NCBI GenBank assembly: GCA_025351345.1
Contig: JANXWB010000025.1
Location: 1 to 64,000 of the forward strand
Length of the DNA: 64,000 nt
Source: Synechococcales cyanobacterium GL140_1_metabat_312
Lineage (GTDB): Bacteria > Cyanobacteriota > Cyanobacteriia > Leptolyngbyales > Leptolyngbyaceae
Direction of reading: 5' to 3'
The notes beneath the pieces are model-generated. The model did no database searches and was not told where the DNA came from. It saw only the letters and a program-made list of their open reading frames with translations. Of this stretch, positions 7,986 through 16,165 are shown one piece after another. Each line of letters opens with the position of its first letter. Positions within the stretch are counted from its first letter, which is position 1. Position numbers and translations under genes: made by a program.

Positions 7986-10028
7986 TCACTCCAGTTGTAA
8001 ATCACTCTCTTCGACTGTGAGTTCAAAGCCATCACTATCACGATAGATGATTTCTACTCTCCGATCGCGAGCATAATCAATTTTGGAATTGCCTTTTGCA
8101 ATGCGTTTGGTTTCGCCCAACGATCGTAATATCATCCGACTAGCGCTAATGCCTTGCCTTAGTAAATAGGTTCGGGCATTAGTTGCACGGCGCATTCCGA
8201 GCGCTTGGTTGTAATCGTTGTTTGCACGGGGGTCGGTGTGGCCTTCGAGTTCAATACTCACACCAGGATACTGATTTAGGACGGTAGCAATCCTGTTGAG
8301 AATTGTGGCACTCACAGGACTAATAAAGTCTTGGTCTAGGGCGAAATGAATTCGAGTCGGGGCTTTGAGCTTGATGGGAAGAACAGGCTGCGGAGTGATT
8401 ATGGGAGGATTTGGTGGAGTTGTACAGGCCGGAATCGCCGTAGGATTGCGAGTTGTTTTGACATCCTTCCAAGTCCCGATCGCAGCATTAATCGCGGGTT
8501 CCGAGGTTCCTTTTGTTGGATCGGTTGCCGTTGCACTAATCCGATCGCCCTTGCCCAATCCTGTAAGTTGCGCGGTGAATTTACCTTCTGCATCAGCCAT
8601 AACTTGTCCGATCGGTTGGCTTAAGGGTCCGCGATCGTCTTCCGTATTCAATTGAACTTTATAAAGTGCGATTTGGCTATTGGGTTCAGCGGTTCCAGTA
8701 ATCACATTAGCGTTTGTAAATTCATCCGTTGTAAATTCAGGGGAATCAATCGCAGCGTTGCCCGTTTCGAGATGGCGGTAACTCCCTTTGTGTTTTGGAT
8801 TGGGTCCATCTCCCGTTTGCCAAGCTTGCGCGTAGGTATTCTCTTGAGTGTTGAGATCAATGCTCATTCCTTCAAGAGTATCAAAGCGGTTATTAGCAAT
8901 TATGTTCCGATCGCTCTGAGGATACGCCCCAACGACAACCCCAGATCCCGATTGATGAGAGATTTGATTGTCTATCACTTCATGGCCGGAACCTGTAAGG
9001 TAGATAGCCGCTCGGCGGAGTCTGCGACCGTTGTATCGGATTTGATTATCACTGATTTTTACAGAACCGTTCGGTTTAAACAAATACACCCCTGCACCAT
9101 CATTTCCGCACATGAGATTGCCATGAATACGAGAACGATCGATATTGCCTTCGAGTCTAATTGCATCAGGCATTCCGGCGAGGCCATTATTAACAATAAT
9201 ATTTTCACTTACGTCAGTATTAGTCGCAGCGACACTCGTGATGATTGCGCTTCCATCATGAAACTCAATCCGATTTCGTCGAATTGTTGTGTTTTCACCC
9301 TGAAAGACCGATACCCCAAAGGCCGATGGTCGGTCCGTTTTACCGATCGGAGATATGCCCAACCAGTTGTTCTCAATAATGATATTTTTAGGCGGTATGT
9401 CATCGGGATAATAAGGGGCAAAATTTGCAGGCATTTTCTGCTTTTCAATGCTGGGCGGCGGGGTTGCATGGCTAATAAAAATATCGGCGGGCGGGGTCAT
9501 GGCGGTGGATTTGTGGGCGGCTGAAAACCCATGAATGCTTAACCCCCGAATGGTTACGCGATCGCTCACAATAGTCAATCCGCGCAACACATCCACATTC
9601 GCTGCCGGAATCAATTCAACAACGGGAATCGCAATGCTAATCTCTTGGGTTGCAGATTTGGTTGCGTCATAACCGGGTTGAGTAGTGCCGTCGATTGTGG
9701 TGCCGGGAATGGTAATTGATGGCAGTTCAGAGTTCAGGGCGATTTGGGTTTGTCCGGAGGGCAGATTGAAACCGATCGTGGAGGATTGAGATGCGGGGGT
9801 GACTTGCGATCGTTCGGCACTACTCAGATTTTCAAGTTTCAATTCACCATTAATCAATGCGATCGCTTCTCTGAGAGTTAAACCATTGTCAACCTTGATC
9901 TCGTCAGCGTTACTAGTTACAGTTGTTTTATAAAATGGAATTGGTTGCGAAATAGCTGATTGAGATAGTCCTAATAGCAACAAAATTTGAACAGTACTGA
10001 ATTGGTAGATGTATTTTGAGGTTTTCAT
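7986..10028 (-). CDS. Right-handed beta-helix protein with C-terminal OmpA domain
   Basis: This 680-aa protein has a signal peptide (residues 1-28, ending in QSAISQ). A segment at 48-58 (NGLTLREAIAL) resembles the CSLREAI motif of secreted beta-helix proteins. Parallel beta-helix rungs follow at about 150-395, with repeated N-x-I/N-x-R patterns, then a possible Ig-like segment (about 430-520), a Pro-rich linker, and an OmpA C-terminal domain at about 555-665 (IELEGHTDP, then LGMRRATNARTYL). OmpA domains bind peptidoglycan non-covalently, so the protein could tether surface material to the wall. A GGAGA ribosome binding site sits 7 bases before the ATG, and only 2 bases separate it from the barrel gene upstream. 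Substrate or ligand is unknown. Confidence 0.8.
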   Translation of the reverse strand: MKTSKYIYQFSTVQILLLLGLSQSAISQPIPFYKTTVTSNADEIKVDNGLTLREAIALINGELKLENLSSAERSQVTPASQSSTIGFNLPSGQTQIALNSELPSITIPGTTIDGTTQPGYDATKSATQEISIAIPVVELIPAANVDVLRGLTIVSDRVTIRGLSIHGFSAAHKSTAMTPPADIFISHATPPPSIEKQKMPANFAPYYPDDIPPKNIIIENNWLGISPIGKTDRPSAFGVSVFQGENTTIRRNRIEFHDGSAIITSVAATNTDVSENIIVNNGLAGMPDAIRLEGNIDRSRIHGNLMCGNDGAGVYLFKPNGSVKISDNQIRYNGRRLRRAAIYLTGSGHEVIDNQISHQSGSGVVVGAYPQSDRNIIANNRFDTLEGMSIDLNTQENTYAQAWQTGDGPNPKHKGSYRHLETGNAAIDSPEFTTDEFTNANVITGTAEPNSQIALYKVQLNTEDDRGPLSQPIGQVMADAEGKFTAQLTGLGKGDRISATATDPTKGTSEPAINAAIGTWKDVKTTRNPTAIPACTTPPNPPIITPQPVLPIKLKAPTRIHFALDQDFISPVSATILNRIATVLNQYPGVSIELEGHTDPRANNDYNQALGMRRATNARTYLLRQGISASRMILRSLGETKRIAKGNSKIDYARDRRVEIIYRDSDGFELTVEESDLQLE

Positions 10029-10030
10029 AA

Positions 10031-13000
10031 TTATTTCTCCATCGCGATCGGTTGAATTTTTGATTCTTGCTGTTGAGGCGGTGCGGTTTTTTGTAACCCA
10101 AACCCATCAAACAATTCATTCAACTTGAACTGTAAGCCAGCATAGAATCCACCCCGACTCCGATCGCCCACATCTGGGTCACTCGCTCGTCCAAAGCTGT
10201 AGCCCGCACCCACTCGAAGGTTTGGCGTGAGATAGTAGCCCGCTTCAAGCGCTAGCCCGATTTCATTAAATCCGGTGGTCGTTTGGGTGATGCTGCGAAT
10301 AGCTCCGACCGCATCCCACCGATCGTTAAAATGATAAGTCGTGCGAAGCTGGCTAAATAGAATAGTGTTGGAATTGATCAGATTGTTTGCGAGAGAAGAC
10401 TCGGTGCTCCGCAATCCCACTTTCCCATAGAATTCCCAACGCCAATTTGGGGCATAGATCGCTTCAGTAGAAAAGAGATGAATGTTTGCACCTGTTCCGG
10501 TCCCAAACAAAAGGGTATCGGGAATTGAGCTAGGATTTTTACGATATTCGTACCGCAAAAGCGCATTAAATTTATCGCTCTTCGGATCCCGGTACGCTAG
10601 ACCCAGCTTGAGATTTGACGTGTCACCCAAACCCACGACATTGCTGTAATTTGCTTGTTGATAGCGAAATAACGTTGTTAACGCAGGTGAAATTTTCCCA
10701 TTGACCGCAGCAGAGAACACAGTATTTGTCCCGACACTGGAAAAGCGATGTTCAAATCTGGTGCTGGCTTTGAAATTTGGATTGTCAGTGTAATCTAAAC
10801 CAATACTGTAACTATCTCCAGAGTTTGTCGCTAGTGATGCACCACTTTGTCCTACAGCGTAGGGCGTAATGAGTTGTTGTCCGGTTCCCGTGTAGGTGTA
10901 AATGTCACCAAAGATATGTTCATAAGCGAGGTTCATTCGCAGTCCCGGTGCAAGAATCATTCGATGATTTAAACCCAGTGCGCCTTGTCCCGTCAGACCA
11001 TTTACCCCATTTAATAACGAATACCGTCCGGTTACACTAGTGTCGTCAGTAAGCCGTTGATCCATTAAGGTATCCAAGCTTGTAATCGCACCCTGTCGAT
11101 AGGCTCCGCCTGTGAAAAACTGGTGCGCAAGTCGCATGGTGATTCCTGGCATCACAGCCCAATCTAGACCCACCGTGGTCCGATCGGGATACAAGAAGTC
11201 ACTATTACTACCCAGATTTAATTCATTCTGAGCGCGTAGGGTCAGAGATTTGGCGATCGGGAATGAGAATGATGAAACCAATTGACTACTGGAGTTATTC
11301 AGCAGACTAGAGCTATTGCGATCGCTCCGGGTTCGATTGACATAATCAACAGCGAGTTCTGCACTCCCAACCGTTTGGCTGAGTCCGGCTCGAAGGGTGG
11401 TTAGATTATTATCAACTCGGCTACCCGGAATCGGTTGTGCTTGAGGATTGAATAAATCAGTAAATCCAAGCACGCTACGATCGGCACTAGCAATTCCAAA
11501 ATTTTCCTCACGATCGAATTGGAGTTTAAGCCTTGTCCCTATGGCGATACTGCTAGCAACATCCACGCCATAGCGGGTTTGACCCGGATTAAAACTCAAG
11601 GTTCCAGTATTTGAAAAACCTTGATCCACTGTTCGATAATAGGCCCGCGCTAGAACTGACTCGCTGAGCTTGCCATTCACCTCAAATCGATAAGCTGTTC
11701 CAGATATGGCACCTTGATAGAGTGAATCATTGTTTGATTTTGAGATTTCTGCAATGATTTGGCCGCCATCACCCAAGGGAAAAATTGCATCTGCGCCATA
11801 CAGTTCAAAATTGCGTATGCCCTGACTTTCTTTCAAATAACTAGTTCCCAGCCAACTTTCACGCCCCAAAACCCGAGACAGATTGTACTGTAATCGCCCC
11901 GCATATAAACTTGCTTCATTGCCTTGAGAATCGGATTGATAGGTGACGACAATTTTACGGACCAACGATCGCCCGAACAAATCAAACTCCGTTCGCAACA
12001 TGGGTCGCCGGAAGAGGAATGCTCCCCGATCGTAATCAATCTCGTAGTCTGCGGTTCGAGTTAAACTTTTACGCTCAATCACTGTTCCAGGACGACCGAG
12101 TTCTTCAGTCTCAATGAATACATTTTCACTACCCGGTATGACCAATCGTTGAGACAAAAAGTAGTAGCCACTAGTTCCATCAGGGGCGATCGCATCTCGG
12201 CGGAAACTTTGTAAATTGTTGCCATACATAATGGTGGCTTGCAAATTGCCAAAATTATAATTAGCTTTCAATCCATGCAATTGACGCGTAGTTGCACTAT
12301 AAAGCTGGGAGGCTGTGGCAAATTCCTGAGAATTATAATCTCCCCACATCGCATAGTCAGTGCCCGCATTTGGAATAAGCGACTGACGTTCAGCTTTAAA
12401 ATAGACACTATCAATAGAGGGGGCTAAGTAGTCAACTTTTGAACTATCCCCAAATACCGGATAGACCTGATCGCAAGATTGGGTATCGCGAAATAGTCTA
12501 GAGTTTCCATCGCAGGTTTGATTTAAGGGCCGTTGATTATTGATTGCACCCGTAATCAACCAATCGCCGACTTTCCCGGTGGCAAAAACTGCCGTATCTA
12601 CATCTAGCCTTGTTCCTTCTGTCAATCGATCGGGATTGAGAAAGTCACGATAACTGCCAAAATAATCGGTTCCTGATGCACCAATGCGGACATTTATTAC
12701 TCCGGCCACAATGGGCGATCGTAAATCAGGAATAAATTCGACTTGAGTATAGGTGCTGATGTCTTGGAAATTAGTTGAAGCAGCGACAATGGCGTTGGGA
12801 TTATTTTGAGGGTTTGGTGCAATGGTGAAAGAAGCGTCTGGGGCAAGCGGTTTTGGCGTTAGACCAGGGTTTGGATCAGAGTCTAATAATTGCTTTGCGA
12901 TCGCGGCCCGAACTCGAACTTTTTTCGCCTCTAAATCTGATTGTAATTCTGCTGTAAATTTCCCACGAATCGCCAGCACCTGAAACCCCGGCAAATCTGT

Positions 13001-13375
13001 ATCTTGGTCTGCGCCAATGAATTTCCCGGCGCTACTGGTTAAGGTGACGATCGCCCGAGACGAGACTAATTGCCCTTCTTTATCTAGTAATCGCCCTTCA
13101 AATTTCACGGTCGATCGTCCATCAGCCGCAACCTGGGACGATCGTAGGGGAAGTAATTCTAATTGGGTTATTTCTGATTTCGCGGCCTGATTTATGGTTG
13201 TATTCGTCACGATCGGAGCAACGGTTTCAGCATTAGCCACTCCGATCGTTAAACTATTTGCAACAATATTAAAAATAGCAATTCCAAGCCCGATCGTACT
13301 CGTATTAGAACCAAATTTACTACCAGGTAAGATCTGTCTAGCCATTCGTATTTGCATTTGCATTAAGATTTTCAT
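10031..13375 (-). CDS. Outer-membrane beta-barrel protein with N-terminal Ig-like (Big_1-type) domain
   Basis: This 1114-aa protein has an N-terminal export signal (about residues 25-48, ending in VANA). Residues about 65-160 read like a bacterial Ig-like Big_1 domain: ADGRSTVKFEGRLLDKEGQ, then TLTSSAGKF, then a T/A-x-L strand. From about residue 215 to 1090 there are many alternating amphipathic strands with turns rich in N, D and G, typical of a large outer-membrane barrel; the last strand ends GGFYAGLQFKLNELF. A polar tail of about 25 residues follows. No TonB box or plug domain is evident, so a TonB-dependent receptor is not supported. It sits between the small DUF11 gene (5-base gap) and the OmpA gene (2-base gap). 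Likely role: export pore or surface anchor for its partners; this is inference. Confidence 0.75.
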   Translation of the reverse strand: MKILMQMQIRMARQILPGSKFGSNTSTIGLGIAIFNIVANSLTIGVANAETVAPIVTNTTINQAAKSEITQLELLPLRSSQVAADGRSTVKFEGRLLDKEGQLVSSRAIVTLTSSAGKFIGADQDTDLPGFQVLAIRGKFTAELQSDLEAKKVRVRAAIAKQLLDSDPNPGLTPKPLAPDASFTIAPNPQNNPNAIVAASTNFQDISTYTQVEFIPDLRSPIVAGVINVRIGASGTDYFGSYRDFLNPDRLTEGTRLDVDTAVFATGKVGDWLITGAINNQRPLNQTCDGNSRLFRDTQSCDQVYPVFGDSSKVDYLAPSIDSVYFKAERQSLIPNAGTDYAMWGDYNSQEFATASQLYSATTRQLHGLKANYNFGNLQATIMYGNNLQSFRRDAIAPDGTSGYYFLSQRLVIPGSENVFIETEELGRPGTVIERKSLTRTADYEIDYDRGAFLFRRPMLRTEFDLFGRSLVRKIVVTYQSDSQGNEASLYAGRLQYNLSRVLGRESWLGTSYLKESQGIRNFELYGADAIFPLGDGGQIIAEISKSNNDSLYQGAISGTAYRFEVNGKLSESVLARAYYRTVDQGFSNTGTLSFNPGQTRYGVDVASSIAIGTRLKLQFDREENFGIASADRSVLGFTDLFNPQAQPIPGSRVDNNLTTLRAGLSQTVGSAELAVDYVNRTRSDRNSSSLLNNSSSQLVSSFSFPIAKSLTLRAQNELNLGSNSDFLYPDRTTVGLDWAVMPGITMRLAHQFFTGGAYRQGAITSLDTLMDQRLTDDTSVTGRYSLLNGVNGLTGQGALGLNHRMILAPGLRMNLAYEHIFGDIYTYTGTGQQLITPYAVGQSGASLATNSGDSYSIGLDYTDNPNFKASTRFEHRFSSVGTNTVFSAAVNGKISPALTTLFRYQQANYSNVVGLGDTSNLKLGLAYRDPKSDKFNALLRYEYRKNPSSIPDTLLFGTGTGANIHLFSTEAIYAPNWRWEFYGKVGLRSTESSLANNLINSNTILFSQLRTTYHFNDRWDAVGAIRSITQTTTGFNEIGLALEAGYYLTPNLRVGAGYSFGRASDPDVGDRSRGGFYAGLQFKLNELFDGFGLQKTAPPQQQESKIQPIAMEK

Positions 13376-13380
13376 AGTAA

Positions 13381-14346
13381 CTAGCGCACTCCCTCCCGAT
13401 AAGTTGGCGTAACCGCAAAATTCATTCTGGCCATCCCACTTGGCTCTAGACGCACCGATCGGGATGTACTATTTTTGTCAATTCGGTATAAATTTGGAGC
13501 TAGGGTATACCCCGGTAAACTAGTCAGGTCAAGGGTTCCGGTATGATATCCAGCAAGTACAAAGGGCAATGAATACAATCCATCAGCATCAGTCATGACG
13601 CGATTCCCATCTTCTAAAATGACCACCGCATTAGGAATCCCCGGTTCTCCGGGCTGTTGCTCTCCATCAAAGTTACGATCCTCAAACACCCGGCCAATTA
13701 GTGTTCCACAATCAGAAACAATCCCTGCTTGAACTAGAACTCGGTGACTAGCAATGTTGCTATTTACCGAACCACTCGGCGATAACCCAAATGCAATGGC
13801 GCTATTTCGCCCCGTACCCCGCACCGCATCAGGACTAGTCAATGCAGCATAGGCAATAATCAAAGATTGCTGAGGTTGTAATTCTGGATACTTAAAGGTG
13901 ATAACAGATCCCGAAACCGTTGCTGTAATTGGTGACGGAGTGGTGATGGGGGTTCCGGCGGCATTTGCGATCGCACCCACGGGCGACTTGGCCAAAAATT
14001 TGAACCCCAGCGGTAATGTGTCCTTAATACTCAAGTCTGTAATAGTTGCAGTCCCCGTATTGCGAATCTGCAACCGATAACTAATCGCATCACCCGGTTC
14101 TATGCTAGCGCGATCGCCAATTTTAATTATTTCTAAAGCCGCAGTTCCACCTTGAACTGGAATTTTTACAGTATTGGAAGAGATAGACTTCGGCGGTTTC
14201 CCAGGGCTATTAAATTCAGCCGTCGCTGTATTCGGAATGATTGTAGAGGTCGATTGAGCAACAGCCGGAAGAGAAATTCCGCAGATACTCATGACTAAAA
14301 GTCCCCCTAACCAGAACGGGGATTGCATTGAATTCACGCTTACCAT
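13381..14346 (-). CDS. Exported DUF11 plus SdrD-B-like domain protein
   Basis: First gene of the surface-protein operon, 321 aa. A signal peptide spans residues 1-30 (ending LPAVAQ). A DUF11 domain occupies about 70-190 (DRASIEPGDAISYRLQIRNTG, LSIKDTLPLGFKFL). An SdrD-B/Cna-B-like domain covers about 215-300, with the diagnostic GRVFEDRNFDGEQQPGEPGI and MTDADGLYSLP motifs. Both are beta-sandwich modules of surface proteins; the second often binds calcium. There is no membrane anchor, so it is probably secreted or held by a partner such as the neighbouring barrel protein. The ATG at 14346 has a poor ribosome binding site; an in-frame ATG at 14328 is an alternative. An imperfect palindrome lies about 75 bases upstream. 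Confidence 0.75.
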   Translation of the reverse strand: MVSVNSMQSPFWLGGLLVMSICGISLPAVAQSTSTIIPNTATAEFNSPGKPPKSISSNTVKIPVQGGTAALEIIKIGDRASIEPGDAISYRLQIRNTGTATITDLSIKDTLPLGFKFLAKSPVGAIANAAGTPITTPSPITATVSGSVITFKYPELQPQQSLIIAYAALTSPDAVRGTGRNSAIAFGLSPSGSVNSNIASHRVLVQAGIVSDCGTLIGRVFEDRNFDGEQQPGEPGIPNAVVILEDGNRVMTDADGLYSLPFVLAGYHTGTLDLTSLPGYTLAPNLYRIDKNSTSRSVRLEPSGMARMNFAVTPTYREGVR

Positions 14347-14420
14347 AGGATTTTATACGTATTAGCTAATAGCCACAGAATCACTTAGAAGAAACAACTT
14401 AACCCAGATGACAACCCAAT

Positions 14421-14437
14421 AATACACAATGTATATT
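14421..14437. promoter_or_regulatory. Imperfect palindrome upstream of the surface operon
   Basis: AATACAC-AAT-GTATATT forms a 7-bp inverted repeat with one mismatch in an AT-rich stretch, 75-91 bases upstream of the first operon start. It could be an operator or part of a promoter, but no regulator is known. Confidence 0.2.
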
Positions 14438-14588
14438 AATTAAAAAAAAAATCTTACATCTATCTAAGGAATGATGAGATAAGCGTAAAGTACTGAGTCA
14501 TAAGTGGCACCCGTATCATGGCTTGTTGTCAAATCAGATCAGATCTTGCTAAAATCATTGACCTCTTATGTCTAAATAGTGAATTTAT

Positions 14589-14616
14589 TTGCATGTATTT
14601 GATCAAATCATAGAAT
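14589..14616 (+). promoter_or_regulatory. Candidate promoter for sbcD-mutL with palindromic spacer
   Basis: TTGCAT (14589-14594) and TAGAAT (14611-14616) are separated by 16 bases and resemble a sigma-70 type promoter. The spacer contains the perfect 12-bp palindrome ATTTGATCAAAT (14597-14608). A second inverted repeat, ATATGA-AAAA-TCATAT (14615-14630), overlaps the -10 end. The arrangement suggests possible repressor control. The sbcD ATG is 89 bases beyond the -10. Confidence 0.35.
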
Positions 14617-14704
14617 ATGAAAAATCATATCCCTACAAAACACTTTAATCACTTTTCCGGAGAAGTGCATTACTATTGGACTACTGTCTAAATTCTTGAC
14701 TCCC

Positions 14705-16165
14705 ATGTTCAAAGTCTTACATCTTTCAGATATTCATATGGGAAGCGGCTATATCCACGGTCGTCTGAATCCTGAAACAGGTTTAAATACCCGTTTTGAA
14801 GACTTTGTACAAACTCTTTCATTTTGTATCGATCGGGCTATTAACGATCAAGTTGATTTAGTCTTATTTGGTGGCGATGCATTCCCAGATGCCGTTCCTG
14901 CACCTTATCTTCAGCAGGCATTCGCAAAACAATTTTGTCGGCTGAGTACAGCAAACATTCCCACCGTTTTACTGGTCGGCAATCACGATCAACATTCCCA
15001 AGGCGAGGGCGGCGCAAGTTTATCCATATACCGATCGCTGGGTGTGCCAAATGTCATCGTCGGAGACACTTTAGCGACCTATCGAATTGAAACAAAATCT
15101 GGCCATTTACAGGTAACAACCTTGCCCTGGCTTAACCGATCGACCCTCATGAGTAAGACTGAAACGGATGGAATGTCGATGGCGCAAGTGAGTGAAGTAT
15201 TACTGGATCGGCTGCGGGTTGCCTTAGAAGGTGAAATTCGGCAGCTTGATCCGACCATGCCACATATTTTGTTAGGTCATTTAATGGCCGATGCCGCAAC
15301 TTTTGGTGCCGAGAAGTTTTTGGCGGTCGGTAAAGGATTCACAGTCCCCTTGAATATTTTGACCCGAGATTGTTTTAATTATGTTGCCTTAGGTCACGTT
15401 CATAAACATCAAGTTCTATGTGAAAATCCATTGACAATCTATCCCGGAAGCATTGAACGCGTTGACTTTAGTGAAGAGAAAGAACTAAAGGGTTTTGTTC
15501 TGCTTGAGATTATACCCAAAGAAGATGAAAATCCGATCGTACAAAATTTATCCAGATCTTCTAAAACCACTGATCGCCAGAATCTTACGTCACAAAATCT
15601 ATTTAAAACAACCTATGAATTTTGTCCTGTCCCTGCCCGATCGTTTCACACCATAGAAATCAATCTGTGCAACTCGACCATGCCACAGGATGATTTGTTA
15701 ATGGCCATTCATCGATCGACCATCCAAGATGCAGTCGTACGATTGATTTATCATCTGCGACCAGAACAAGTAGAACTAATCCAGGATACTAGCGTACGAT
15801 CGGCTTTGAGTACCGCCCATAGCTATACAATTCAAAGCGATTTAGTCATGAAACTATCCAGATCTCGTTTACCAGAACTAGGAGTAGGAGCGACTATTAC
15901 GCCCATGGAAGCCCTAAAAGCCTATTTAATAAATCGCGAAGATTTACAAGATTTAGAATCATCTATTTTAGAAGCAGCACAGGCTTTAATGGGCGATGAA
16001 CAAGGCGTAATGTTTGGGTCCAGTGGTGATCCAATGTTCAATCCAATGTTTGGTATTAATATCGAAGGTCTGGGAAATCGTTCAATGGAGACGATCGATT
16101 TCACAGTAGATTCAACAGATGTAGATTCAACAGAGACGGCAAATATTCAATTAAGATTGCTATGA
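14705..16165 (+). CDS. sbcD: SbcD/Mre11-type exonuclease subunit
   Basis: The 486-aa product carries the calcineurin-like phosphodiesterase motifs of SbcD/Mre11 nucleases in order: LHLSDIHMG (Asp9, His11), FGGDAFPD, VGNHDQHS, a GH motif (ILLGHLMAD) and ALGHVHKHQ. These bind two metal ions and process DNA ends and hairpins. SbcD normally works with the SMC-like ATPase SbcC, which is not in this window. The protein is somewhat long for SbcD; the last 60 or so residues (Met/Phe/Gly-rich, then Asp/Thr-rich) look like a lineage-specific tail. The longest ORF begins at TTG 14696; ATG 14705 places the conserved FKVLHLSD strand at the N-terminus and is preferred. Its stop overlaps the mutL start by 4 bases (ATGA), implying translational coupling. 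Confidence 0.9.
   Translation: MFKVLHLSDIHMGSGYIHGRLNPETGLNTRFEDFVQTLSFCIDRAINDQVDLVLFGGDAFPDAVPAPYLQQAFAKQFCRLSTANIPTVLLVGNHDQHSQGEGGASLSIYRSLGVPNVIVGDTLATYRIETKSGHLQVTTLPWLNRSTLMSKTETDGMSMAQVSEVLLDRLRVALEGEIRQLDPTMPHILLGHLMADAATFGAEKFLAVGKGFTVPLNILTRDCFNYVALGHVHKHQVLCENPLTIYPGSIERVDFSEEKELKGFVLLEIIPKEDENPIVQNLSRSSKTTDRQNLTSQNLFKTTYEFCPVPARSFHTIEINLCNSTMPQDDLLMAIHRSTIQDAVVRLIYHLRPEQVELIQDTSVRSALSTAHSYTIQSDLVMKLSRSRLPELGVGATITPMEALKAYLINREDLQDLESSILEAAQALMGDEQGVMFGSSGDPMFNPMFGINIEGLGNRSMETIDFTVDSTDVDSTETANIQLRLL

Noticed and set aside
8652-9524. 290-codon plus-strand frame opposite the beta-helix/OmpA gene
   Set aside because: It is antisense to a well-supported gene, is rich in Arg/Ile/Ser without any motif, and neighbouring antisense frames (5202-5561, 6593-6940, 7139-7540, 8346-8655) show the same shadow pattern.
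10031-13375. TonB-dependent receptor
   Set aside because: Size and strand pattern are similar, but no plug domain or TonB box is visible and an Ig-like domain occupies the N-terminus.
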